Made by a program: the position numbers and the translations under genes. From Cervus elaphus (Eukaryota; Chordata; Mammalia; Artiodactyla; Cervidae), in assembly GCF_910594005.1 (NCBI RefSeq), contig NC_057847.1, positions 28,433,001 through 28,497,000 on the forward strand: a stretch of DNA of 64,000 nucleotides, given 5' to 3'. The first letter of the stretch is position 1, and every line of letters starts with the position of its first letter. Under the pieces are notes generated by a model. It saw only the letters and a list, made by a program, of their open reading frames with translations, searched no databases and had not been told where the DNA came from. Shown here piece after piece: positions 55,321-64,000 of the stretch.

Positions 55321-55473
55321 GAGGAATTCCCTGATTGTCCAGTGGTTAAGATTCTGTGCTTTCTATGCAGGGGGCACAAGTCTGATCCCTGGTCAGGGAA
55401 CTAAGATCCCGCATGCTGCAGGCAGCCAAAGAAATAAATAACAGTCCTTGCCTCACTGAACCTTAATAAAAAC
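55321..55473 (+). repeat. tRNA-derived SINE with extra 3' sequence
   Basis: Head GGAATTCCCTGATTGTCCAG, box-B-like GTCTGATCCCTGGTCAGGG, A-rich end GCCAAAGAAATAAATAA, then about 30 bp of unrelated sequence and a second A-rich end AATAAAAAC. Only after that comes the perfect 14-bp TSD: AAAAAGCTAATCCA at 55307-55320 and 55474-55487. Confidence 0.92.
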
Positions 55474-55487
55474 AAAAAGCTAATCCA

Positions 55488-56265
55488 AGCTTTCCTCTAG
55501 CAAGATTGAAATTTTTTCATTACTGGTCAATTAGAAAAGTTTCTTTCAGCATCATAACTTATTGGAAATAGCATATAACATTTTAGGAATTATTTTCAAA
55601 GTTTGAACTTTAGAGCATTTCAAGTTTTCTGTTAATGACTAAAGTAAGTACTCTTTGAGTTGAAGATGCTCGTTGAACAGTTTGGCACCAGCATCCTATT
55701 GTAGTAAACTAATAATGACCTTTCTGTTGAGCCAGATGAGTTAACACAGTGGGCAGTAGGCATATTCCTGAAAATGATTCTTACATTTTGATGGCTGGTG
55801 ATAACTCCACTGTACAGAAAATCACCCGCGAACCCCCTTAAAATAACTCACTAAATCCAAACTGATTGTATCCTCAATTTAGCCTCCTCTTAGCTTGATC
55901 CTCCAAATATCCATGTCCACTCCAACAAAGCTCACCTTGTATCCTAGAAGTGGGAAAGTCAGAGTAGAAAAGAACAGTAGTATTAATTAATTGCAAACTT
56001 CATTGTGCAATTCTACAAAAATGTATGACCTCATGAATATTATTTCAAAAGTTCTTCCAGGGTCTTAGAGGGGTTCATATAAGTGCAGGAAGCTGAAGTT
56101 GAAGCTCCATTAGCATCAGGGTAAATTTGCCTCTGAGTTTCACATCCTTTCTTACCCAGGACCCTCCAGTTAGATAATCAATAATTTAACTTGGAACAGT
56201 TTACTGTGCATAAATCTAAATCCTATAGAAATGAAGAGTATGGCAATATGCCAGCTAAACAGTAC
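55488..56265. other. Unassigned DNA
   Basis: No repeat or gene recognised. Confidence 0.5.
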
Positions 56266-56269
56266 ATCT

Positions 56270-56560
56270 CACAGCTTTCCTTGCAGCTTGGGGTGGCAAT
56301 TGGAGACAAGTTCTAGTCAATGAGAACTTAGTGAAAAGTCACTGGATTGAGGCTTCTGATAAATCTCTTTCCAAGTTTTTGCTGGCATATGCCTTTTGCC
56401 CTGTCATCTCCTTCCTGCTTGGAACTCAGGTGCAATGCTGGATGTCGAGCAGCCATCTTGTGACCACAAAATAAAAACATGAGGGCAAAAACTATATGCT
56501 AAGATGGAGGTGCAGAAAGATAGAAGGTGCTGAGCTTCAAGTCACTCTCTACCTTCAAAC
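56270..56560. repeat. Ancient interspersed repeat, same family as 16540
   Basis: GCAGCTTGGGGTGGCAATTG, AGTTCTAGTCAATGAGAACT, GCCTTTTGCCCTGTCATCTC, GAGCAGCCATCTTGTGACCA and GAAAGATAGAAGGTGCTGAG match an old mammalian family whose name I am unsure of. Confidence 0.5.
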
Positions 56561-57505
56561 TCACTGGTACATTAAAAAAAAGAAATTGTCATGTTTTCTG
56601 TTATTTGCTGTAGAGTGCAATCTTGAATTAAAATGCTTCCCTTTATGTTGATTTGAATTAAGGATCCAGGAGACAGAATTTCTTTTGCAAATCTCTGTGG
56701 GACTTGGAACTTTTTAAAAATTGGTTGCCTATGCAATGAAAAATGCATGTTTTCACAAGTCTTTCCCATGCTTCTTATTGACATTTCATTTATTTATTTT
56801 TTCGTTGACGTTTAAAGTCAGGAAACATTTGAAGTTTTAAAATTATACTATCAATATCTGAGTTGATTTTTCAACTTTATTTAAATTCCCTCAATGTTAT
56901 CTGGTTACATGGAAATTTCACTTAGTATGTGGTATTGATTTAAGATGATTTTCAAGATTGATTAGTATTTCATTGACCTTTATTTTGTCTTTCTGTAAAA
57001 TGGAAATAATTGCTGGTTCCCACTAAACGTAAGTGAGGTAAATGCATTTGTTGTAATTTCTTTGTATATTCTCAGTAAAGTATTAAACATTACTTCTATG
57101 AGGTATTTTGCTTTGACTTTAATGTGCATATTAGAATCTTGAAAATAATATTTTAAGTGTGTCCAAAATTATTGCTTAAGTTAACAGACTTAAGACTTGT
57201 CAGAAAAATACATTAAAATTAATTGTATTTTTGCTGCAAGCCTACCAGATATTCTTCACCTAAATCAGACACAGGGATAAATGAGTTTCACTTGACCTTT
57301 GCACCATGCTTAAGTTCTCCTTATAATTCAATGATATCCATTTTTATATTTCATGTTATGCATATGGATGGTTCCTGCTTCTCACCCTGTGACTTTGCAA
57401 TTCAGTATAGGGTTCACAATATGTTATATAATCTCCTCTTAGTGGAATTTTCCTTTTGTTGTAGAATATTGGTAAATTATTAAATCTCTACTTATAGTAA
57501 ATTAC
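56561..57505. other. Unassigned AT-rich DNA
   Basis: No repeat or gene recognised; the 86-aa frame 57223-57483 has no support. Confidence 0.5.
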
Positions 57506-57509
57506 TTTT

Positions 57510-57655
57510 TAATTCAACAAACATTTAATGAGCACCTCTCTAGAGTAGATATGGTTTTAGGTGCTGGTGATGCAGTATAAATAAAGCAGACAAGGTTCTC
57601 GCTCCCATGAAGTGGACATTTTAGCAGAAGCAAACAATAAACAATGTTGTTGTAA
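57510..57655 (-). repeat. L2 LINE 3' fragment
   Basis: TTCAACAAACATTTAATGAG, GTTTTAGGTGCTGGTGATGC, AAGCAGACAAGGTTCTCGCT and CAAACAATAAACAATG follow the antisense L2 3' end closely. Confidence 0.85.
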
Positions 57656-58534
57656 AACTAGGAATGAACCTAGGGAATGGTGGTGAGCTGCTTACCTAAA
57701 AATCATAATTAGAGGAATCCAAAATCCAGCAGTTCAACAAATATGTCCCATTTGGCTGAAATGGTCTTGTGCCCCCTTCTCCTTACACTTCAACTCATGG
57801 CCCTGGAACAGTTCTCATAAAAACTGTTAACGCTGATAACTCTTGTCATGAGTAACTTTGAAAAGGACTTGTGAAAATACGGTAGACTCTCAATTGTATT
57901 GAATCACAGAATGTTAAAATTGAAACGGAGTTTATGTATAATGTAGAAACTCTATTATCAGCTATCTGAATTATCAGCTCAAACAATAGAGGACCTTGAA
58001 CCCTGAAGGAATGGCATTATCAGGAATACACCATCAGGAATACATTATCCAGGCCAAGAATTCTATTTCCTAGAATGGTGCCAAATTGGGGCGGTTCTTT
58101 GAGATAGATGCCAAAATATGACGGAGACTCCAAGAGATGAGCAGATTGTTGGAAGAAAGTATCAAAGATGAACTTTAATTTTTTTTTCTGCAGTTTTGAT
58201 TAGAATTAACCTTAACTGAACCAACCAAAAACAGAAAAAGAAATACCTGAATTTAAGGACTTTATTCTCTAATCATTCGCTTTTCATCAGTTACATGAGA
58301 GAAATATAGAAGTAACTATGAAAGGTGATTACAGAGTAATGGACTGATTATTTAAGTCCACATAACCTACAAACTATGGCTAAGTATTCCTACCCCTACC
58401 CCTTCGTGGTTTCAGTTCAGAGTGACGTTTATTGCTAGGCTTTCCAAGTCAATGGGAAGTCAAAAATTGAAAAAAAAAAAAAAAAAGTCAGCTTCTTAAT
58501 GGAGTCTCTGTGGGCAGTTTCGGTAGGATATTTT
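57656..58534. other. Unassigned DNA
   Basis: ATCAGGAATACA occurs twice in tandem at 58019-58044. A pure A18 run lies at about 58470-58487. No gene. Confidence 0.5.
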
Positions 58535-58655
58535 TTTCCTCCAGTGTTACTGAGATTTAATTGATGTATAGCACTGTATAAGTTTTAGGTGTAGAGCATG
58601 ACGATTTGACTTACATACACCATGAAAGGATTTCCACAGTAAGTTTAGTGAACAC
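58535..58655 (-). repeat. Old L1M 3'UTR fragment
   Basis: GTTACTGAGATTTAATTGAT, GTATAGCACTGTATAAGTTT and CACAGTAAGTTTAGTGAACA match antisense L1M 3'UTR. Confidence 0.75.
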
Positions 58656-58659
58656 GGGC

Positions 58660-58860
58660 AGGATAATTCTTTCTTGTGCAGGACTGACCTGCACAGTGTA
58701 GGATGTTTAGCATCTCTGGCTCCTGGCCACGAAATGACAGGGGCACCGCCGCCCCCCCCACCCCACCACCAACCCGGATCACTAGGACAATCAAAAATTT
58801 CCCCAAACATGCCTACAAAGAAGGGGAGCTGTATTGTTTTCCTGATTGAAAACCACCAGT
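58660..58860 (-). mobile_element. hAT-type DNA transposon fragment
   Basis: GCAGGATAATTCTTTCTTGT, AGGATGTTTAGCATCTCTGG, a C-rich middle and GGACAATCAAAAATTTCCCC are the antisense of a non-autonomous hAT element with a TTTTTGGTTGTC/CATCCTACA structure. Subfamily not named. The frames of 146 and 62 aa here are by-products. Confidence 0.6.
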
Positions 58861-58865
58861 AGTTG

Positions 58866-59010
58866 GGAAAAGATTCAAGGTGAAATCCCCGAATGTGGAA
58901 CCGGGGACACCAAGGGCCTACTGGGCTGTGCAATTCTAAATGGGACTTGAGCACCTGCAGATTTTGGTAACCACAGGTCTCTTGCAACCAATACCAAGGG
59001 ATACCAAAGG
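58866..59010 (-). mobile_element. MER2-like Tigger remnant, short
   Basis: ATGTGGAACCGGGGACACCA, AGGGCCTACTG, GGGACTTGAGCACCTGCAGA and GATTTTGGTAACCACAGGTC combine both end segments of a MER2/Tigger-like element with the middle missing. Confidence 0.6.
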
Positions 59011-59039
59011 AGACGGTACATCACTTCCATATGCTATGT

Positions 59040-59460
59040 GCTAGGCTCACTGTTTGTGTTCATGTCTGTGGGAGCACAGACGAGGGGCACCTAACTGAAT
59101 CTGGTGGTTCTCATAGGCATCTAAGGGTTATTCCTATCAGAACAATCCAATAATGCCATTCTTACTCAAAATATTTTAGAAATTCTCTTCTGAATTACTT
59201 TTAGAGCCTGAGTCACGTTCTTTTGAATTTGTTCAACGTAGGAAACTTTCTTTCTTTGGAAACATCCCAAAGTCACTTGTAACCAAGCCATGTGAATAAG
59301 ATGAGCGAACAAGCTGGACAATATTTTTAGTTAAAACAGTTTCACAAAACACAAAATTATGAGCTGACACTTCATAGTTATTGAATTAGAAAAGAACTTA
59401 GTCCAAGTTATAATAGCAGGTACCACTTACTTCATTGTTTTTCATATTCTTATTATTATT
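59040..59460. other. Unassigned DNA
   Basis: 59080-59100 (GAGGGGCACCTAACTGA) could be an isolated L2 piece. Otherwise nothing recognised. Confidence 0.45.
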
Positions 59461-59464
59461 ACAA

Positions 59465-60130
59465 GGTTGTTAGCAATCTATTTTAAGTACTGTGGATACA
59501 GAAATGAAAAGCAATTCCTGCTTTGAAGGAATTCACTATCTAGTGAGGAAGGGAGGCAAGTGAACCAATGATTGCAATACGGACATAGAAGTGCATGCTA
59601 GAAAGGATATAATTATGCAGTTATAGGAATGCAAAGGAAGGGCACTAGCTCAGTCTCACGCTGAGGAATGTGAAAAGTTAGCTGAGGGAAGCTGATGTTT
59701 TATCTGAGTTTTGAATGTACAGTGTTCATGGCTTGGACGAGGAATGGAAGGTACCGTGTGTAGGCAAAAGCAGTAGCACATACAAGCTATGAAGCTTCCA
59801 GTTCTCTGGTGTCTGTTAGGAAGGAGCAGGAGATGACACTGGTGAGATAGGCAACAACATTTGTCCTAACACTTTTATGTACCATGCTTAGGAACTTGGA
59901 CTTTGAATTAAGGAAGAACGATGGCCTTGAAAGACTTAAAGGAAAAAATTCTGATGATATTTGCATTTCAAATCATTCTAGCTCTAGATTGGAAAATGAA
60001 CTGGAGGAAAAAGAAACCCTAGATAGAGAGTGGTTAAGATGCCAGAAAAGAGGAGAGAAATGAAGAGATCCTAAATAGAGAGGTAGGAGTGGGGATTTAA
60101 GGGAGAGGAAGGATTTCAGACTTTTTTAAA
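59465..60130 (-). repeat. L2 LINE, extended 3' copy
   Basis: Antisense L2 in order: TTAAGTACTGTGGATACAGA, GGAATTCACTATCTAGTGAG, GAGTTTTGAATGTACAGTG, GGCAAAAGCAGTAGCACATA, ATTTGCATTTCAAATCATTC, TAGCTCTAGATTGGAAAATG and AGGGAGAGGAAGGATTTCAG. The longest L2 in the window. Confidence 0.75.
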
Positions 60131-60309
60131 AAATTATAAAGTAACAGAAATTAAACAGTAAGGTTATAGATCAGGAAAAGAGAGCCATTGTTAATGGATC
60201 ACAATAGAGTTCAGAAACCAGCATGTGTATGGGAATTATATAAAGGTGGCATTTTAATTTAGTAGGAACAGGATGAAATATTTTTAAAAGTGTTGGTTAG
60301 AGGTGTGTA

Positions 60310-60783
60310 TTGGTTTACAATTAACAAATTACCAAAAACCTGATGGCTTAAACACTACAAATTCATTATCTTACAGTTCTGTAGGTCAGAAGTCTGACAT
60401 GGGGCTCACTAGGCCAAAATCAAGGTGTCGGCAAGACTGCATTCCTTCCTGGAGACTATAGGTGAGAATTTATTTCCTTGCCTTTTCCATTTCTAGAAAC
60501 CACCTTCATTCCTAGGTTCTGGGCCTTCCTTCCATCTCCAAAGCCAGCAACAATGCATTTCTCTAACCATTGCTCTCTATGTAGTCAAATTTCCCTCTGA
60601 CCACAGCCAGGAAAGATTCTCCAATTTTAAGGACTCATACAATGAATCCAGGATAATCTCCTCATTTCAATCCATAACCTTAATCACATCTGCAAAATCT
60701 CATTTGCTATGTCACGTGACATTTACAGGTTCTAGAGTTTAGGGTATAGATATCTTATGGGCCATTATTCTGGCTATCACAGG
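60310..60783 (+). mobile_element. MLT2-type LTR (ERVL)
   Basis: TTACAATTAACAAATTACCA, CTGATGGCTTAAACACTACA, ATCTTACAGTTCTGTAGGTC, AAATCAAGGTGTCGGCAAGA, CTTGCCTTTTCCATTTCTAG, ATCTCCAAAGCCAGCAACAA and GGCCATTATTCTGGCTATCA follow the MLT2 consensus end to end. No ERVL internal sequence is attached. Confidence 0.85.
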
Positions 60784-60794
60784 TGGAAAATGTC

Positions 60795-61260
60795 AGTTGA
60801 GATCTCTACTTCACACCATAAACAAAAAATAAATTACTTATGGATTGAAGATCTAAACACAAAAATAAACAAAACTACCAAAGTAATAGAAGAAACCACA
60901 GGAGGATTTCTTTAAACAAAGAAGACTTTCCTGGACAGGATAAGAAATCCGGAGGTTGCTGTAAATAAAGCTATCAACAGACTTGGCACAATAAATACTC
61001 AAAAAGTCTATAAAGTGAAAAGCAACACACACAAAAAATGACAGTTAAAAGAAAAGCATCAAATTAGTAAAAAATTTGGCCAGGTGTATAACAGACAAAG
61101 AAAACATCCATAGTATATGAAGAGTATTTACAAACCAATAAGGAAAAAACTCAATCAGATAGAAAAATGGGCAAAGGATAAAAAAAAGATGATTTAAAGA
61201 AGAAATCAAAGTAACCAATAAACTAAGGAGGTGGGAAGCTAAATGTCTTTAGTTATTAGA
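60795..61260 (+). repeat. Old L1M LINE, ORF2 remnant
   Basis: ATTGAAGATCTAAACACAAA, ATAGAAGAAACCACAGGAGG, ATTTACAAACCAATAAGGAA and AGAAAAATGGGCAAAGGATA are sense L1 ORF2 words in the right order. Frames are broken. Confidence 0.78.
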
Positions 61261-61461
61261 AAATATTATTTAGGAATTTCTATATATGTGGTAAATCTTC
61301 AAAGAAAAGCAAGGGAATGATAAAATATGTTCAGGATAATATTTCTTGGGCGGGGAGGTTAAGGTGGAGAGGAACACACTGGAAACTAACATTATTGATT
61401 AATATCTAATTTCTCAAATTGAGTGTTACATTCATAGGAGTTCACTTTTATTTTTAAGTGT

Positions 61462-61535
61462 CATAACTTACTTGTAAGTTATGCTTATTTTTTGTGTGTA
61501 TGTGTCATGGGGTCAGATACGACTGAGAGAATGAA
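61462..61535 (+). repeat. Small hairpin and Bov-tA 3' remnant
   Basis: CATAACTTA and TAAGTTATG form a 9-bp perfect stem around a CTTG loop (61462-61483). Just after a GTGTGTATGTGT patch, TCATGGGGTCAGATACGACT at 61506-61525 is the terminal body of a plus-strand Bov-tA; the rest of that SINE is missing. Confidence 0.65.
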
Positions 61536-61594
61536 CAGACGATGCACATCCAATGATTCATGATTTAAAAAGTGGAAAAGCAAATTTGTTTTTC

Positions 61595-61715
61595 ACTTTT
61601 TATTTTGAAACAACTTATTTGAAATAATTTCAGACTTACAGTTAATTGCAAGAATGTGCAAAGAACTCCCATACATCCTTTGTCCAGAAGCCCCACATAA
61701 GTTTGGCATTTGTCC
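61595..61715 (-). repeat. Old L1ME/L1M 3' fragment
   Basis: TTATTTTGAAACAACTTATT, TTCAGACTTACAGTTAATTG and GCAAAGAACTCCCATACATC follow an antisense L1M 3' region. Confidence 0.62.
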
Positions 61716-61759
61716 CAATAATATTTTTTATAGCAAAAGGGTTTAGTCCAGTTTCATGT

Positions 61760-62490
61760 GTTTGTGATATTGTAATTTATAATAAGAAAGATATATTTGG
61801 TCTTCATCCCATTGTTTGGCACAAAGGTCCTAAAACCCTTGGAATTTTCTAAGCCATAAAGGTATCTTGATATTTATAATAATCACCTTTTGATTGTATT
61901 TGAGATTATGTTAATGAAGTGAGTTGGAAAGCCTAGAAGGAAGGAGGATGGTTGTAGGGGAAGGAACCATGTGCTAGTAGGTTGGAAATTTCAGACCTAC
62001 CCCTTGACTTCCATGAGGGAGAGAGACTGGAGATTGAATCATTTACCAATTATTTAATTAATCATTCCTACTTAATGAAGCCTCCTAGAAAACTCACAAG
62101 GACAGAGTTCAGCTGGTGTACACATGGAGATGTGGGAAGAATGGCGTACCCAGAGGGCATGAAGAACTCTTCACTCCTTACCATGTCCCTTACCCGAGAC
62201 CTCTTTTCCCCCTGGCTGCTACTGCATTATATTCTTTTATAATAAACTGGTGTACATAAGCAAATGTTTCTCCGAGTTCTGAGAACTACTCTAGCAAATT
62301 AGTTGAACCCGAGGAGAAGGTTGTGAAAACTTGTGATTGATAGGCAGTTGGTCAGAAGCACAAGTAACAACCTGGATTTGTGATTGGTACCTGAAGTAGG
62401 GGAGGCAGTCTTGTTGGACTGAGCCCTTAACCTGTGGGATCTGATGCTGTCTCCAGGTAGATGATGTCAGAATTAACTGCTGTGTGATGC
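61760..62490 (+). mobile_element. Ancient LTR-like element with AATAAA
   Basis: GAGATTGAATCATTTACCAA, TAATGAAGCCTCCTAGAAAA, TGCATTATATTCTTTTATAA, AATAAA at 62241-62246, TGTTTCTCCGAGTTCTGAGA, CTCTAGCAAATTAGTTGAAC, GGTCAGAAGCACAAGTAACA, AACCTGTGGGATCTGATGCT and GTCTCCAGGTAGATGATGTC match a mammalian ERV-type LTR I recognise but cannot name. No internal genes. Confidence 0.6.
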
Positions 62491-63060
62491 TTTAATTTGC
62501 TGTAGGCAGTTGTCATATTTCTCTAGTCTCTTTCACCCTGAAACAGTTCTTCAGTCTTTCCTTGACTTCCATGACCTTGACATTTTTAAAGACTATAGGC
62601 CAGTAATTTAGTAGAATGCCTCTCAGTTTATGTTTACTTGAAGTTTCCTTATGATTAGACTAAGATCATCTAGGAACATCATAGAACTGAAACTGGATTC
62701 TTATTGAATCCCAATGTGTAGCCTGTGATGTCAGTTTGTCCCATTTCTGGTGGCATTAGTTTGATTAGTTGCTTAAGATGGTTTCTGACAGGTTTCTCAA
62801 CTGAAAAATCACTCCTTTACCTTTTTGTTTTTAATGGGTATTTGAAGGAAATACTTTGCAACTGTATAAAACTCTGTTCCTTATTTTTCTTTCACACTTT
62901 AGCATTTGCATCCATTGATGCTAGTCCCTTTCCCTGAATTGTTACTATGTGGATTGCCAAGAAGTGATTTTCTAATTTCGTCTTTCCTTCTGCATGTATC
63001 AGCACAGAGAGTGAAATTTCTCTGTATACCTATATTCTCAGAGATAGCCATTACTAACAT
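62491..63060. other. Unassigned DNA
   Basis: No repeat or gene recognised. Confidence 0.5.
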
Positions 63061-63064
63061 TTTT

Positions 63065-63170
63065 TTTTCTAGTAATTGAAGTATAAATGACCTACAACAC
63101 CAGGTTACTTCCAGGTATACAACATAGCAATTTGATATTTCTATATATTACAAAATGGTCTCCAGTATTA
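63065..63170 (-). repeat. L1 3'UTR fragment
   Basis: TTTTTCTAGTAATTGAAGTA, TACAACATAGCAATTTGATA and TTTCTATATATTACAAAATG match antisense L1 3'UTR. Confidence 0.65.
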
Positions 63171-64000
63171 ATTTTTGATAATTCGATGATTCTTACTTTT
63201 CCAGATGTTCGGGTATAAGAGGGAGAAGCCAGGGGTTGGACTGATGCAGAGTGAGTTCAACAAATGAAGTTTAAAGGAGTAAGGAAATTAATTGTCTTGG
63301 CAAGAGTGGGATTGAAGAGGACTGTGGGGTCTGACTGGTTAAGGCAGAAAGTGAAGCCGGAGGGAACTGACAGATTAGGAAGAAATAGAGCACAGAACCT
63401 TGGTGGTGTTAATATGTTGAAGGGCAGCTCAGGAGACAAGATAAAACATTCGAGCACTTGGGTTTAAGTGTTGGCATGGCTTTTTATTTTGGATTTCTCA
63501 GATGTTCAGTAATGCTTTAGAGTCTTTACATCTCACCGCTCAAGCACATGGAACAATCCATACTTATGGGAGTCAAAAAAAAATAAAATCAACATTGCTT
63601 TCACTTGTGAGTATGACAGTTTGGAGGTCTTGGTGATGTTAGAGTTTTACACTTGGGTATTTTCTTTCCATTTCTTAAAAGAAACACCATATTTTGTTTC
63701 AGCGACTATTTTCCTTAATGAGACATTAATTTTTCCAGCTTCTGTTGAAAGATGAGAACAAATGGCAGACCTTAATTGTTCTTGTTCATAATCCAAACAG
63801 AAACTTTCTTGTGTTCAAGGTTTCTTACAGAATTAATATGTTCCTTTCATCTAAATACAACTCCTCTATCATCAATATCAGAGTTAATTATCTCTGAACT
63901 TCAAAACATTTTCATTAGGCCTAGTTTCATATCTCGTGAGTGGCATCTTCTCTAACTTTGAACTTTATGTTATAGTCAAAAATACTTCCTCTTGTTGTTT
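63171..64000. other. Unassigned DNA to window end
   Basis: No repeat or gene recognised. Overlapping frames of 66 and 67 aa on opposite strands at 63257-63467 have no support. Confidence 0.5.

Noticed and set aside
58547..58987. 146-aa minus-strand frame with a glycine run
   Set aside because: The glycines come from a C-rich stretch in a hAT remnant. The frame crosses three different old repeats.
1..64000. CRISPR arrays, prokaryotic operons, phage or plasmid systems
   Set aside because: Regular repeats are SINE/LINE copies or micro/minisatellites. No dense ORFs or operon structure exist, and the DNA is clearly mammalian.

Overview
This is nuclear DNA from a ruminant (Pecora, most likely a bovid). 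The diagnostic evidence is the interspersed repeats. There are about 24 Bov-tA/BovA SINE copies (tRNA-Glu-like head joined to a body derived from the BovB 3' end), about ten CHR-type tRNA-derived SINEs with a long divergent body, and two BovB (RTE-class) LINE copies. There are also 5'-truncated L1 copies of the ruminant type and a ruminant-type solo LTR. Cattle, sheep and goat cannot be told apart by reading alone.

I find no protein-coding gene, tRNA, rRNA, CRISPR array or prokaryote-like system. The only open frames with recognisable protein homology are broken retrotransposon remnants: L1 ORF2 C-termini near 4395-4610 and 15638-15838, and BovB reverse transcriptase near 33097-33654 and 37491-38460. 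The window is best read as intergenic or deep intronic mammalian DNA. Its content is a record of successive insertions.

Layout. 1-5 kb: unassigned DNA, a Bov-tA, an old L1 3' end holding a solo LTR, and a ruminant L1. 6-11 kb: SINE-in-SINE nest, MLT1 LTR, two old LTR-like repeats and a cluster of Bov-tA copies. 12-21 kb: MIR, L3/CR1, L1 and CHR copies, then an L1M body and an MLT1-type LTR carrying a MER2 DNA transposon. 21.5 kb: an unexplained near-perfect hairpin. 23 kb: a ruminant solo LTR with a clean 4-bp duplication. 24-32 kb: CHR SINEs, old L1M, MLT1-type LTRs and a MIR split by a Bov-tA and a young L1. 32.1-35 kb: a nest of MLT1, L1, BovB and CHR. 36.5-38.6 kb: MER5A plus a second BovB. 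41-48 kb: MLT1, old L1s, a Tigger-type element and a SINE flanked by unusually long 49-bp direct repeats. 49.4 kb: a 35-bp x3 minisatellite. 51.2-54.2 kb and several shorter blocks show no repeat I recognise. 57-64 kb: L2, hAT and MER2-like DNA transposons, MLT2, L1M and an LTR-like element.

Repeat family names come from remembered consensus sequences, not from a search. Boundaries given with target-site duplications (TSDs) are exact readings; the others are good to about 10-40 bp.
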